From Patagioenas fasciata (Eukaryota; Chordata; Aves; Columbiformes; Columbidae), in NCBI RefSeq assembly GCF_037038585.1, contig NC_092523.1, positions 43,923,001-43,987,000 on the forward strand: DNA of 64,000 bases. The letters are read 5' to 3'. The notes below the pieces were generated by a model that was not told the origin of the DNA, made no database searches, and saw only the letters and a list, made by a program, of their open reading frames with translations. Of this stretch, positions 42,703-56,024 are shown piece by piece; the first letter of the stretch is position 1, and each line of letters opens with the position of its first letter. The position numbers and the translations under genes are program-made.

Positions 42703-42880
42703 GTGGTATGGGTTTTTGTGGTTTTTTGTGTGTGTTTGTTTGTTTGTTGTTGTGTTTGTTTTTTTTTTTTGGGGGGGGTGTTTGGTTTGATTTTTTGTTT
42801 TCTTTTGTTTGTTGTTGTTGTTATTTTAGTTTTGAGGGTGGGGGTGGTTTGGTTTATTTGTTTGTTTGTTTTTTGTTTAG
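42703..42880 (+). repeat. Long T/G-rich low-complexity tract with G8 run
   Basis: About 180 bases of GTTT, GTTTT, GTTG and TGTG units, including T12 followed by G8 and a GGGTGGGGGTGG block. This is the largest such tract in the window. The Phe/Val/Cys/Leu-rich frames across it are artefacts. Confidence 0.9.
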
Positions 42881-43136
42881 ACAGGGTACTATCTACAGTG
42901 GAAGCTCAGCTGCCATTTGCCCTGAACAAAAGAACTAAAATTACTTCTTCTAAGTTTTGACTTCTTTATAAAAGTGATGTGCAGCCAGGTTTGCAAAGGA
43001 AGCCAGTTCAGAGTTGTTTTTTGAGTTTTGAAACTCAAATGTTATGTGCCATAGAAAAATGATTAGCCTTTCTTTGTTCCAACATGAGCAAAGAGGTATT
43101 CTGAAGATGTTAAATCCCTCATATTAACACAACTGA

Positions 43137-43405
43137 AATTCACAGAACCACAAAATTTTTGAGGTTTGGAAGTGACCTCTTGACATCAAATAGGCTCCCC
43201 CACACTTTCTACCTCTCAAGTAGAGTCAGCTACAGAGGTTGTCCAAGATGTGTCTAGTCAGGCTTTGAATATCTTCAAAAGTGGAGAATCTGTAATTTCT
43301 TTGTTTTGTTCTTTGATCACACACATAGTAAAAATATTTTTTCTCATGTCCAGATCGGATTTCTTGTTTTTTAATTTGTGCCCATTGACCGATTCCATCC
43401 TTGAC
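43137..43405 (-). mobile_element. Old CR1 3'-end relic
   Basis: Minus-strand CR1 3' region. On the plus strand it begins CACAGAACCACAAAAT, then GAGGTTTGGAAGTGACCTC, then CAGGCTTTGAATATCTTCAA, AAGTGGAGAATCTGTAA and finally TTTGTGCCCATTGACC. These match in order the CR1 blocks GGTTGGAAGGGACCTC, GGTTTTGAATATCTCCAA, GGAGACTCCACAA and AGTTTGTGCCCATTGCC. An internal T-rich segment and many substitutions show it is old. No reading frame remains. Confidence 0.85.
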
Positions 43406-43887
43406 AAAGTTACTTAAAAGGTCAAACACAAATTAATTGCAAAGAAAGAAAGGTAAATATACTAGTATTCATTTGGTATTTCCTCTAGTGTAATAGGTTG
43501 TGCTGAATTTCTTTGACTTTCTTATTTTCTTTTTTTAACCAGTAAATCTGGAGACATGGAGAAATTGAAATGAGGATTACTAAATCCTAGTAGATTGTGT
43601 TAGATATATATTCACACAACAAAATCAGTGCTAAAAATACAGGCATTTTGGTATGTTAACTCTCACAATAGGTAACAATGGTTTTACACATCACCCCTTA
43701 GCTGTCTCCTCTTTCATGCTCCCTGAGGGAGATGAATTCCAGAAATATGTAAAACTTCCAGTTGCAGGACATCAATAAAACCACCTCTTCAAAGTTATAC
43801 GTATTCTCTGACTGTGTCTGACAAATAAAGTAGAAACCAGATTGGTCTAATATCTTAAAGCATGTTTCACAAGCTTAGCACACATAC

Positions 43888-43937
43888 ACAAAAAAAACCC
43901 CAAACAACAACAAAAACAAAAAAACAACCCCACAAAA
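43888..43937. repeat. (AAAC)n-rich low-complexity tract
   Basis: A7, CCCC, then CAAACAACAACAAAAAC-type units. Confidence 0.75.
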
Positions 43938-44738
43938 ATAAGGACAGGAAAATCTATTTATCTGTTGTTGTTCTTATGGTTCAAGTTCAACAAGAGATTT
44001 AAAATCAGGCAATGTACATCTTTACAGACTTACTCCCCACCCCCCTGCCCCAGTTAATGTCTTTTGCCATAAATTATTGTGCCAACCTAAACTATTGAGA
44101 GTGACTTTAGGTAGCTGTTTGGCACAGCTGGACAGATGGACAACCTGCCTAAGAGACTTGGCAGTTAGCAGGCATTGTTTTAAGCCAAATACAACAGTAT
44201 TGTCACAGACCTACTGGTTCAGTTATAGTTTGGGTTTATTTTTGAAAAATCTCTGCATCTCCTTTTGTCAAGATCCTTGGCCGCAACTGATTTCTGAGAG
44301 AATAAGTATGAGCCAATGCTGAGCTTTTCTAAACACAGACCTGCCTTAGAGATTATGTGGGATTAACAGAACATTTTGAAGAAAAGCCTTGGAGGCAGCG
44401 TATATAACCATATGTGCTCTGTGTTTCTTTTTATCCATGCATTGGTTTACTGGAGGCACCATAGTGGTTTGGTAGAGCCTTGTGCTGCACAATGAAAGGG
44501 AGTCAGGGCAATAAAGTCCATTCTGCCTCTGAGGTCCTGTATTTTCATGTAATGTAGGTCAACTGCTTTCTCTAGCATCTCTGGATAAAAGTACATAATG
44601 TACGCTTTTCTTGGTTTATCACTCTGAGTGGTAATGAAGCTTTTCCATCTCTCTGTTCCTCAACACAATTAGCATCATTGTTTTATGCTAAAGCAAATCT
44701 GACATCTGAAATATCATGTGGAAACATGTAATAGGTGA

Positions 44739-44763
44739 GAATCCCACTTTTTGAGTGGGATTC
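44739..44763. repeat. 10-bp perfect inverted repeat
   Basis: GAATCCCACT, loop TTTTG, AGTGGGATTC. Both arms are exact. The strand symmetry and GC content are unusual for this AT-rich neighbourhood. Confidence 0.85.
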
Positions 44764-44816
44764 AAGAGTGGAATCTGTTGTTTATTGGTGCTTGACTCCC
44801 TATGTCAATAGTAGGA

Positions 44817-44864
44817 ATTAGACACCGAGTACATACGTAGACTCCTAATTGTACTCGTCCTAAT
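44817..44864. repeat. Imperfect 16-17 bp inverted repeat
   Basis: Left arm ATTAGACACCGAGTACA (44817-44833) and right arm TTGTACTCGTCCTAAT (44849-44864). The arms pair as CGAGTACA against TGTACTCG and ATTAG against CTAAT, with a small internal mismatch. It lies 54 bp from the previous hairpin. Confidence 0.65.
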
Positions 44865-46930
44865 GTTGGATGTAGTCACATCGAAGAACTGTCTCTCTGA
44901 TTATACCTATTTGTATATAAAGCTTGCATGTGACTCCTGAATATGGCCCACTTACTGATAACACGATTTGGGTATAACCTTCACATCATAGATCTCATTT
45001 AGATTTTGGCTTTTAGAGAAAAAAAAAAATCCTAACTTTTTCCTATTATATTATTACAATATATCAAAATGCACTATCATAGTCACTAGCTACTCAGCTG
45101 CAATGAGAACTGTTTCATAATCTGTTGTCATCCTTGGAAGAAAACCATTAATATACAAACTGCTCTCACTGCTTTTTTCATCATCTAAAAATCAACATGA
45201 GTTCAGATCAAAGATAGAAATGGATACTGAAGGTTCAAAATCTTAAAGGAAATGAGGTGAGACTGCTCAAAGTAGTCTTTTTGTTAGTTTTGAAACAAGT
45301 TGTATGAAACTCTTGATATAAAATGGAAAAAGACTTGAAAGATATCTTTATAAATTTTGTCGTGGACTTAAAGTATAACAATTTCCGTGAGAGATGTTAA
45401 TATATATCATTTGTTTTGAGAATGCATTTTATTAAGCAAGATGAAAGCAGATAGGAAAAAATGAAAATGTCTATTTTTTAAAAGTTAACTTTACATACTA
45501 AACACTTTTTACTAAGTGAAGACAACTTCACAGAAAACAGCCAACCAACCCCCCTCAAAAACAAAACAAAACAATGCCACACAAATCCCACACCAAACTT
45601 CTTGATTCACAGTAAAGTTCAGAATTCATTCAAATTTTCCATATATATATAAAATAATAAGACACATGACATTAAATATCTACTTTTAAAGGAGTGTTTG
45701 AAAGAAAATGTCATGCAAATTTGTGTAATATCCATTCTCCCATATTTTATACACCTCAGTAATCTCTTAACCACCTGACTGCTCCCGAATGTGATTCATC
45801 TACATATTGATAGTATAAATTAACGTGCTTAAAAGATCTAAGAGAAGGTTTCAAAGGAATGTTTCTGGAGGTAGGCATCCAGCCTTCAGTCATTTTCACA
45901 GGCTTATTTATAAAGTCAACTGATACATTTTTCCTTTAAGTTATGGTAAAAGAGGTAACCTTCTTCCATGACAAATAGCTCCTGTATGTAATGGTATTTC
46001 TCAGATACTCTTTCTTTCTGCACAAGCCCATGAGACAGCATGACCTTAAGTTCCTAATCAATAAATCAAAGCTGCTTCTAGATATCATATGCATTGTGAC
46101 ATTTAGAAAGGGTGGCAAGACAAATGTTAGGAAGTATTCTTCAGTATAATTTCTATACTTACCAAAATGTCGTCCCCTAGAAAGGAAGGCAGATTGCCTT
46201 TAGTTCTGTTTCAGACTTGAGTTCTCTGTTCACCCTTATTTCAGCTGTAAGAAGTGCAAAATTACGATGTCTGTTTTGAAGTCCCAGTTACCATCACTTA
46301 TGTCAACGGAAAGTTTAATTGTATTGAGGGTTCTTTGTGGTTTAAGCCAATGAAACACAATCCAAACACTTAAATATACGGAATCAAAGGCCAGGTGCCT
46401 TTGAGATAGATGACATTCTGTCTGTAGCTCTGAATGCAACCCAAAGGCTTGACCTTTCTTAGCGAGGTGTTATACTACATTGTACAGACTTGTCTGTCTT
46501 TCCCACTGGGAGCTTTAAATAGGAGCCAACTAATTTTCAGTTTCCCTTTTTAATTATTTCATGCTGCAAGTTGTATTCTTGTGGTATAATGTCAATTAGT
46601 TGGAAACAAGTGAACTGCAAACATTTGACACAGCAAGAATTTTTTCCTCTGTCCTCTGAGAGCTGATAAGCACTGTAAAATAAAAAAAAAAAAAAGAAAA
46701 AAGTTTATGTCATTTAGCTTTGTTCTTGCTATTTTTCTCTTGCTCAGACTTACGCTAGGAAAGGTCTGTGGTTTTGTTTTAATGGTAAGTAGAGACAACA
46801 TTGTCACGAAGTACTGTTTAATTCTTGCTTTTATTCTAAAAATGTCTATCAGGGCACACAACTTATTATGACACAGTTAAGTAAATTAAATGTTACATTC
46901 TACATGCAGTGAGCTATTCTGCCATGCTTT

Positions 46931-47105
46931 TCACAGATGTGGGTTAGAAGGGACTTCTTGAGATGATCTGGTCCAACTCCTCTGATCAAGCAGGGTCAGC
47001 CAGAGCTGCTTGTCCAGAATTGTGTCCCATTGAATTTTGAGTTACCTTCAAAGATGGAGAATGCACGGCCTCTCTGGGCAGCCAGCATATACTGGTGCAT
47101 GGGAT
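46931..47105 (-). mobile_element. Old CR1 3'-end relic
   Basis: Minus-strand CR1 3' region, read on the plus strand as GTGGGTTAGAAGGGACTTC, GATGATCTGGTCCAACTCC, CAAGCAGGGTCAGCCAGAGC, then AAAGATGGAGAATGCACGG and CCTCTCTGGGCAGCC. These correspond in order to the standard CR1 blocks (GGTTGGAAGGGACCTC, GATCATCTAGTCCAACCCC, AGCAGGGTCAGCCAGAGC, GATGGAGACTCCACAACCTCTCTGGGCAACC). Both ends are lost, including the terminal octamers. Confidence 0.88.
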
Positions 47106-50100
47106 TATTCCTCCAGAAAACTGAGGATGGTTCATGTCACATCACTGGAAATAATATAGACTGTACACTCAAAAATAAACACATCAAGTCATTAACACAA
47201 TTTTTAGTTGGACATTTCCACCACCCTCCTCCCTTTTTCCCAAATTAGAAGATTTGGGTGTGTTCTTTTTTTTCCTCATCATTAAAAGATAAATAATAGA
47301 ACATTTCACTGCCTTGAAGATGGGATGTTTAAAGAGGTTTTAGAGGTTCCTTTTTTATTGCCTTTTGTGTTGTCTGACATGTCATACTGTTCATAAGAAA
47401 AAATTACTTTAGGTCAAAGTATGTATTCTTTTGGCATGGTTTGCTTTCAACCACGTCGTGTTAGGTAACTCTGAGGAAAAGTAGAATTGAAAAATAATCT
47501 TGGTTTGGTTACTTACTAATGTTTTCTTTAGTTGGGGTACTTTCAATTAGTATTATTTGTAAGTGATTGGATGTAGTTTTAGATTTACCTTGTTCTGGAA
47601 AAATAAGTTCATTTGCAATATGTATCATAGAGGCAGGACATTTGGCATGTTCATACTTTGTAATGGTGCACAGGGATATTTGTCTTGTCCCAGAAACAAC
47701 TAGAGAAAGAGGTGCAGAGCTCTGCTATCAACCTGCTTTGGGGACAGTCTCTCAGCTCTGCTTAGATATTACACACGATGCTTCCTCATGCAATGCAGCG
47801 ACATCCTTTGTTTCTGTCCTACATCTGAAAGGGTAACTTTTAAGCTACATTCAGTAAAAGTCAGGTTTGGGGGAAAATAGAAGTAAATTTTTTTGTCCTT
47901 TTGTTCTGGTTCCTCATTCCTCTGAGGAAAGTTTTGTGAGACTTGAGTTCTTGAACCTTTAGAAACATACTGGTGAACATTAACACAGCTTTTGAATAGG
48001 GTTTTTATGCTTGAATGGAAAGTTTTCTTCTTCCTGGGCTGGTGCAGCAGAGCAAATGAATCATTATGTTCCATGGAGAAGTGGTGTACATTTAAAAAGG
48101 ACTGTCTTATTTTGTGCTCTTCCAAGCAACTGAAAATTCGTTGTGTATTTTAGTGCAGAAGTGGTCAGATATGAGCAATAGAAATTAATAAATTACATAT
48201 TTATTCATTTTACAGCAACATAGAATTGAGCCTGCAATGTAGACCATGTTTCAGATTAGCTTGGGTAAATAATTTGTGTTCCAGAACCCTTCAAATAAGG
48301 ATTAAATTGGTAACTGTGACCAGAATTGGAATGAACTGTCATTTGTTGATGCTGCAGTAACACAAGAGTGGAAATCTGCAGGAGCATTTGAAATCTGTAA
48401 TTTCCATGGTGTGTTCACATTTAGTCTAAACACCTGCTAACAAGGTAACGTGGTTAAATATGTCCTCTTGTCCGCTTTTCTAAGTTCTTTTCCAAGCTCC
48501 TTTCCTTCTGCACTCCCCATACATAAGTAGTATATAGGTAGATATAAAAGGCAACAGTTGTTGCGAATAGATTGTTCCACATGATCATCATGTCGTGTGT
48601 CAACAACAAATACACTTACAGTGCTGATATCTGTGTTCTGTCATTCCATATTTTATTTTTGCCATTTTTGTTTTTAGAAGGTTGTGAACATAAGGAAAAA
48701 GCCCACATATAACTAATTCTACACCCTCTTTCCACTTCATGAACTGATTCCATTGCAAACCTCTTCTGCGTGTATAAAGACTACCATAAAATGAATAAAT
48801 ACAAAATGTTTTGTATTTTTTGGGGGGTGCAGTTGAAATAATAAAGATGATTTTGAAAAGTCATAAATGCACATATAAATTAAAATAGCTGGAAAGTTAT
48901 AGAAAATTTAATAGAATTATAGGTGAAATCTGTCATTAGTGAAAGGATGTGTTTGGTATTGGAAAATATTCAGAGGTCATAAATTACCTTATATTTAGGC
49001 AGTGGATAAAGAGTAGGGATGGTGAAAAGCAAGAGAAGACTTGGTTTTGATGTTACCAGTCATCACTATATTTTATTTCACTAAATAGCATGATCAGGTG
49101 ACACAGTTTTGAGTTGTTTTACTTTGCCACTCCACTCTAAAAGAGGCAGTGAGGGTGTCTGGCATTGAACACACAGTGGATCAATTGTCCTGACCAGGCT
49201 TCCATAGTTTGATGCTGTACCCACACCAGATAGAGCAGAGTGCTCCACTACCTTTCAATTGAGCACTAATGCAAAAATATAGCTTAGGAACCAGAAATTC
49301 TTTTTAAGGCTTTGGGGGGGACGGTGGGGTGGAGAATAAAAAAGGGAATGGAAACTTCACTGGAAATTTAATAAAGGAGCACAGTATCCTCTTAATTGCA
49401 GAGTTAATTAGGTTAATACCCTTGCCTGAGTCAAAGATGTCAGTACTTCTGCTTTATTAAGGATATATTGGTAAAATAAGCACAGCAATTACTATGTCCT
49501 GTTATATTCTATACTTCAGAATTACAGTAGTATGATGATGTTAATCAAACATAAGAGCATTAGCAACTAATTATTTCTACATTCCAGAGGTTATATTTAA
49601 AGGAATTCTATGTAGTTATTTGACTTCCTTATTTCCTTTATATCAATAGTGAACTGGGAGAAAAAAAAAAATGTAGCTTAAACATATATAACATTATCTT
49701 TGATTGAAGATAGCAATAAATTAGCAGAAACAACACGTAAAATGACACCATTGTTCAATTTTCAACATAGTTCCTCAAGTTCAACATGTAAAATACACAA
49801 TAAAGATAGAATATTGATTACATGATAAATACATTACTTATTAAAATTAAAATAGTATTTTCATTACTGTAATTATATAAACAAATACTAATGTGTACGT
49901 AAAATGCTGATTTAAATTTAAAATTGAAGTAGTAGTCAATCTGCTGTCATAATGAGACAGGTTTTCTCTTACTTGATGGAAAAAGTTCCATTAATATTTC
50001 TAATGCAATATGTGAAGATTAAGGTGCTAATTAAACTTAATTTTTTTGTCCCTCATTGTAGATGTTACTTAAGAATTACTGCCAAAAACAATGAGAGTAG

Positions 50101-51579
50101 TAAATAATATACTTCAGTGTGATAATTTTTTGAATACTTTGAAGATAGAATTGCGCTTTATGCCTGTTTTTCAACATAAAGTGGTCAAAATTTAGGATTA
50201 AAATTTCCTGCAGGATTAGCTGTAGCTTCTCTATCATAAGAAAAGTAAATACCTCTTCTCTGTCAGAGTTCCAGGAAAATGTTATCACAAAGTTGATATA
50301 CCTTTCAGGTGATAACAGAGATGCATTTTGCCCTATCATCTACCTGTTTTCTCAGATGCTCTTCCTCACTGTAGAAACTAGCACCTTTGAAAGCACCAAA
50401 AGCAATTGAAAAGGGTTAATGAGCCACGCTGGCATAGTTAGGATTTACTTTGAAATTCTGATATTGAAACTAAGAAATTCAATTATTGTGTCTTGGTTCT
50501 GGAGCCACTGCAAATGCATGTTATCTAGCACTGTAAGGTATCAGACATTTTTTAATTCGTACTGTGGTAAAAAATTCCTGAAATAATATAACTTACAAAA
50601 ACTGCTTCTGTGTATTTTGGAAGAGTACAGCCATAAATAAATAACTCTAAAACATGAGTCCAAGCTGATTAACTAAATGTAAATGAAGAAAACTGTAGGT
50701 ACAAAGTACCGATGGTTGTATTGACATGCACAGAACAGCATCCTTGGTACAGACTATGCACTGATCCCAACCAATACAAATATTGAAGTGTGTGACATTT
50801 TGTAACTAGCTTTCTACTGTCTTTGAAAGCTCTACCTTAAACAAAGTTAGTACTAGGCCTTTGCTAAGCTAAATCATTTTGACTGAAATGGGTTAACATA
50901 GTTATAAGAGAACCATGGCTAGCAAAATCACCAGGAGCAATAGATTGTGGTGTCCGGGGTGACAGCAATCAGTTGTGCTCCAGCTGGAGCCAGTTGACAG
51001 AAGATGTATGATCATGTCCAAGCTACAAATACAGGTTATGGTTTACTTTAAAATTCTTTCTCTCCCCTAACATTGCTTGCAGGCATCTAAGTTTTTTGAT
51101 CTAATCTCTATCTCAGGTTTTTCTAGATGTAACTCACATTTACTTGTATAGGTGGATTTTTTCCCCCATTTTTATCTGTTTTTATTAGAAGAAAATGCTA
51201 AATTGCATTAATTATAGCACAAGAATTTTAAAAGGTATATGGGAATAGTTGTGCACATTTTACAATAAAAAGAAAACAAGTTGTGTTTAAGTCTGTTACT
51301 TGGAAGTAATTTGACTAGTTTCTTTTTATCCTGACATTTAAAGGTGTGGCTAAAGCATTAGGTCTAATATTAATATAAAAATAACATGTTCAGAAGAAAC
51401 TCTTTAGACAAAAAAATTGCTCTTTTCCACAGAGCAAAGAAGATGTAAAGGGCCTGAGATCATGACCATTATAATGCACCTGCATTATATGTTTGATTCC
51501 CATGTAACAATTCTGATCTTTATGCACATTTTTTCTATGTGGTATATGCAAAAAAGTGTGTAATTTGTTTTAAGGTGGG
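47106..51579. other. AT-rich non-coding DNA, nothing recognised
   Basis: No gene or transposon recognised. A 118-codon minus-strand frame (47769-48125) and an 87-codon one (50076-50339) show no domain. Confidence 0.45.
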
Positions 51580-51625
51580 GTTGTTTTGTTGTTGTTTGTT
51601 TTGTTTGTTTGTTTGTTTGTTTGTT
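51580..51625 (+). repeat. (GTTT)n simple repeat
   Basis: GTTGTTTTGTTGTTG followed by six clean GTTT units. Confidence 0.85.
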
Positions 51626-54600
51626 AATTGGGTTTTGACTCTAACATGCTGATTCTGTACTGTAGAAGAAAATATATCTTCTTTTACTTTTCACAGGATA
51701 CACCAAACTTGCATGTGTTCTTCAGGGATTGCCAAGACCTGAAGCATCATTAAGATACAAACTCTAAGGAGCATCAATAATTCCAGTGTTCTCAGAGAAA
51801 ACAAAGCACATCAAACCAGCAGGAAACAGAAAAACTGAAGCCAGAAGATATATTTGTTCAGTTTTGCAGTTTGAGAAAAGGCTGTTTCACTAAGCTCTAA
51901 CGAAATATAAAAGCAAGTGAGACAGCATATTTTTAAATACTATAATGTTATCAAATAAAAGATGTGGTTTTAAGACAGTTATTCTTGTAAAGACTTGAAA
52001 GGAGAAGAGAGAAAGAAATTCAAATCTGATCCCTACTGGTATGATATATTAATACATTCAAGTACAGTGTACTAGACCAAATCTTATACCACAGTCAGAG
52101 CAGACAAAGAAAAAAAATCCCCTGTGTCTGTAACGATTTTTTTTTTTTTTATTAACTGTAGTCAAGATGAGACTTACAGTGGTTGTATCCAGATTTCTTG
52201 TTGGATGAAGTATGAGTTATTGTCAATCCATCTATTTTCCTTATATTTTCCTAACAGGATTGAGACCTGAGGCAAAAATGTGAGACACCATATAGGTTGT
52301 GTGGGTGATTGAGGAGTTTTGGCCCGAGTGTAGTATCAGGCTCCAAACCAAAAAGCCATTGCAGATCTACTCACAGAAATCAGGATCAAGACAAGTGTAG
52401 GCCAGTCTTATAAGACTGACAACCTAAAATGATGAGCAGATTCAGATCTAAATGGATGGTTATCTATAAAAAAGCAGAAGTTTTAATCTCTTGATATCGG
52501 GACTGTAAAAAAAAAAAAAAATTCAGTTCTTCATTTGTATACATTTATACCTTTATAACTGAGAAGAAAATCTGTCTCAGATTTCTGTTTTGGTACCCCC
52601 TGGATAAGAATATTACCCAAATCCTCAAAGTCGATGCACATTTTGGTTTCTCCTGAATAGCAGCACTTATGGCCATCTGTTAGACTGGCATTATTCCTAG
52701 ACAAGAATTGTTGTGTCAGTTTAAAAATGGCATGGAGGACCAACAGGTAGAAGGAAAAAATTTCCATCTCTTCTCCTTCCTGTGGTAACCTTCATCAGAT
52801 ATCTCTCTAAAATTCACTATAATACTTTTTTTTTTTTTTTAAGTGTGTCAAGGCAAAAAGGTTAATCACAGAATGTTAATTGCCTGCATACTACTTTAAT
52901 CAGAATCAATCTGAGGCTTCTACCACTTTAATTTTTGTCAGAGTATGTCTCAGATTTATTAAAGTCAAAAATAGAAGATGGACAAAAAAAAGGGTGAAAA
53001 TTAAGGAAAGCATTAAGAAGCACATGAAATGCTTTTTAATGGCTTAAGTTATGTGATGGGGTCACTTTTTTTTTTTTCTCCTGTTTTAAGTAAATGAACA
53101 AGTCATTTTATATGAAGCCATTCAGCAGGAATCATGGTCTTCATTTTTGTTTCTAAGAAAAGCCATCAACTTTAACAGCGTTCTTCCAGTTAAGTCTGGA
53201 ATATCACATATGGTACAGATTCTAAACTAACAAGTACTATGATAATTGAAGCATCCAAAAGAGCTTACTTCTCTGTGATTATCTGGAAAGAAGTACGGAA
53301 ACAAATTTTCTCCAGAGGTTACCTTGAATAAACATGTTTACTCTAGACATGCAGCCTTGCAGCATTTTATCTAGAAAGTTTTTAGCTGCTTTAAAGACTT
53401 ACAGAAATTCTTACTGCTATCCCTTAATGTGGAAATCTTTCAAATTGTCATACATGGCACGAAGTGCTAAAAATAGCAGCTAGGCATATATTGCCTGCCA
53501 TCTGGTTTAGTACTTAAAAGTAATGCAGATCTTCTATGCATGGCAGTCACAGTACAGCCTCGGACCATGGACAGACTGACAGCCACCTTTTTAATTCTTC
53601 TGTATTGAACACACTGCCAAAGAGACTTGGAGGCTGGTATTGAAGGAATGTTCGGAACACAACCAACCAACCAATGAGTGGCTATTGCTGATGAAGCTGT
53701 AATTCAATTTAAATAATACTACCACTATGAGAAACTTTTCCCACTATGAGACGAAAAATGCAACACCCCTCTTATCTTCAACTAGAATAATTTCATGTGA
53801 AATTTAATAGTACCAAATGTTTGTTTTGAGCCTAATTCACAACTTTGACTTCAATTAATGATAGTTGCTAGTTTCTTTATGCAGGGCTCGTTATACTCTA
53901 AATTAACTACTCTATTTGAAGAGTGTCTGCTTTCAGTTTCACGGCGTGTGTCTTTTGGGAATACCTTTATTTTAGACTGTTACAGTTTCTTGGTTTTATT
54001 TTTATGGAGAGCTGTTCTGCATTCTTAAAAGTTTCATTTTCAGACTGCTATGTTTGTTCATTAATGGTTTTAATGTCTCTTGCTGAACTGCTGTTGCACT
54101 TTTACTGTATAACATCCATCAGGCTTTCACAGCTTGGAATTTATCTTACTGTAATGAAAATTTGGGACTGTGATCTAAATTGTAATGATACAAACCATTT
54201 TGCTGCTATCTTGTATTAATACACATGCATTCATGGTTAGGTTTATTGGAATTTCTTTAATTACATGAGTTATGTAATTACAACAGATCTTGGGAAACGG
54301 CAGTAGGGGAAATAAGCCTGTTAGGAAAAAAAAATTCATTTTCAATAAAATCAGACAAAAAAATCCCCTCTACAGGATATTTTATACAATACCATTCCTA
54401 AAAACATAAGGACCCTGCTCACTACAACTAGAAATATCATTGGTTTTGCTTATAGTAATTAAGTAATTGTTCCATGATTGCTTTGTAATATCTTTAATTA
54501 ATTTCAGGGTTGTTTGGTTTTTTTTCAGGCAATGAGTTTTTTATGAATATAACTAATTTTTACTTGAAATTTATCTTATTTCTCTCTTGATGTCTTAATA

Positions 54601-56024
54601 ATGCATTTTAAAGTAAAATTGAAAGAAATTACCTTCCAGCTGAAAGAAATTATAATTTTCCATTATCTATTTTTGGCCAAGAATGATTAAACAAGTTCTA
54701 TTTTCCATGAGACATGCACTAGGACAGGAGGATCAAAAGCGAAGTATAAAGGATGAAGTGGAGAGAAACAAAGTTATCACCAAGATTAGTATAATTGTTT
54801 TCAGTGTAAAATATGTGTGGAACCTGGGAGACAGACTAGAAAGTGACCTAGTTGAGAAGACAACGTTGAAGCTAGACACAAATATTGTCTGCTGTAGATA
54901 AAACAAAATATTGATGCATGTAGGAAGCGCATGTGAGAAGGCACATATTGATAGTTCAGGGATCACAATAGGATGATGACAAGTTCACTCAGACCATTAT
55001 TTCTTGTACTTATGGTAGTTCATGCTTATTTCAAGTGTTTGTTATTTCAAACCAGCTGTATCACAATGAGCAAGAATTCCAAGATGCTCAGCTTGTCATA
55101 GCAGGATATATGATAATCTAATATGACTAATATAAAACTGTAGATGCTTTAGAAAATCAGTTTAACCCTTTTGTGATCACATATGCTCTTCAAACAAAAA
55201 AAAAAATTAGCAGAAGTGGATATCTCTTGGAGTGAGAAATTGTCAGAATTGATTAATGGTAATTGCCTAAAAAGTAAACTCAAGCAAGAGGTGATTGAAT
55301 AGTTTGTGAAGATGGCAAAGAGATGGCTGTAAGTAATGCATGTTTAATGCAAATAAACCATTCCTTGAGCAGAAGAAGAATATTTCTCAACAGTAGTTTG
55401 AAGCTGAGTATGGAGAAATAGTTGGTAGTCTAATCATGTTCATAATGTAAACCTTGGTGTCTCCTGGTGAACACATTCCTTCAGATAAGAAATTTTTGCT
55501 TCCAGTACTTCAGAATAACTTTTATCTCACCTTCAGTTAGTGAGGAAGCACTTTCTAGAAATTCTTCATATTTACTAGGGCTTCTTCACTGAAAGGTAGA
55601 AAAATTTACTGTTAATTCCAGTTTAATGCCCTGAGTTCTGAAATACTGGAGGGATTTCAGGTGTTCAATCACTATTTTTATGGAAAAAATTAACTCTGTG
55701 CACATATATATATTTATATACATATATAGGAAGTCTGTGTAAGGAACACAGAGAACAAATCTAATCTTACTACCTTGAGTGATTGCACCATCTGTATCTA
55801 AATATAGAGACAAAAAAAGGCTGTGCTCTCTGAGATTAATTTTTAACAAGTCAAATTTGTATTGTATCTCATACATTTATAGGTATGCACATATGCTTTT
55901 ATATGCTTCTCAGAATAGGCACAAAATAAAACTTTGGTTTTGTATGATCAAGACCAGGAACAGATTATGCGTAATTCTAGTCTTCATCTCACTCAGAGGA
56001 AAGATAAGAATGCAGTGAGTTGAG
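51626..56024. other. AT-rich non-coding DNA, nothing recognised
   Basis: Contains T runs at about 52139-52150, 52826-52840 and 53068-53079 and A15 near 52506. No gene, RNA or transposon supported. Confidence 0.45.

Noticed and set aside
42700..42960. 86- and 76-codon Phe/Val/Cys-rich frames that look like membrane proteins
   Set aside because: They are direct readings of the T/G-rich low-complexity tract.
51680..51770. Polypyrimidine tract and CAG before a short open stretch, like a splice acceptor
   Set aside because: No donor, no coding signature and no protein similarity. Such pyrimidine-AG strings are common here.
52862..52880. AATCACAGAATG resembling a CR1 terminal octamer
   Set aside because: No CR1 sequence follows on either side.
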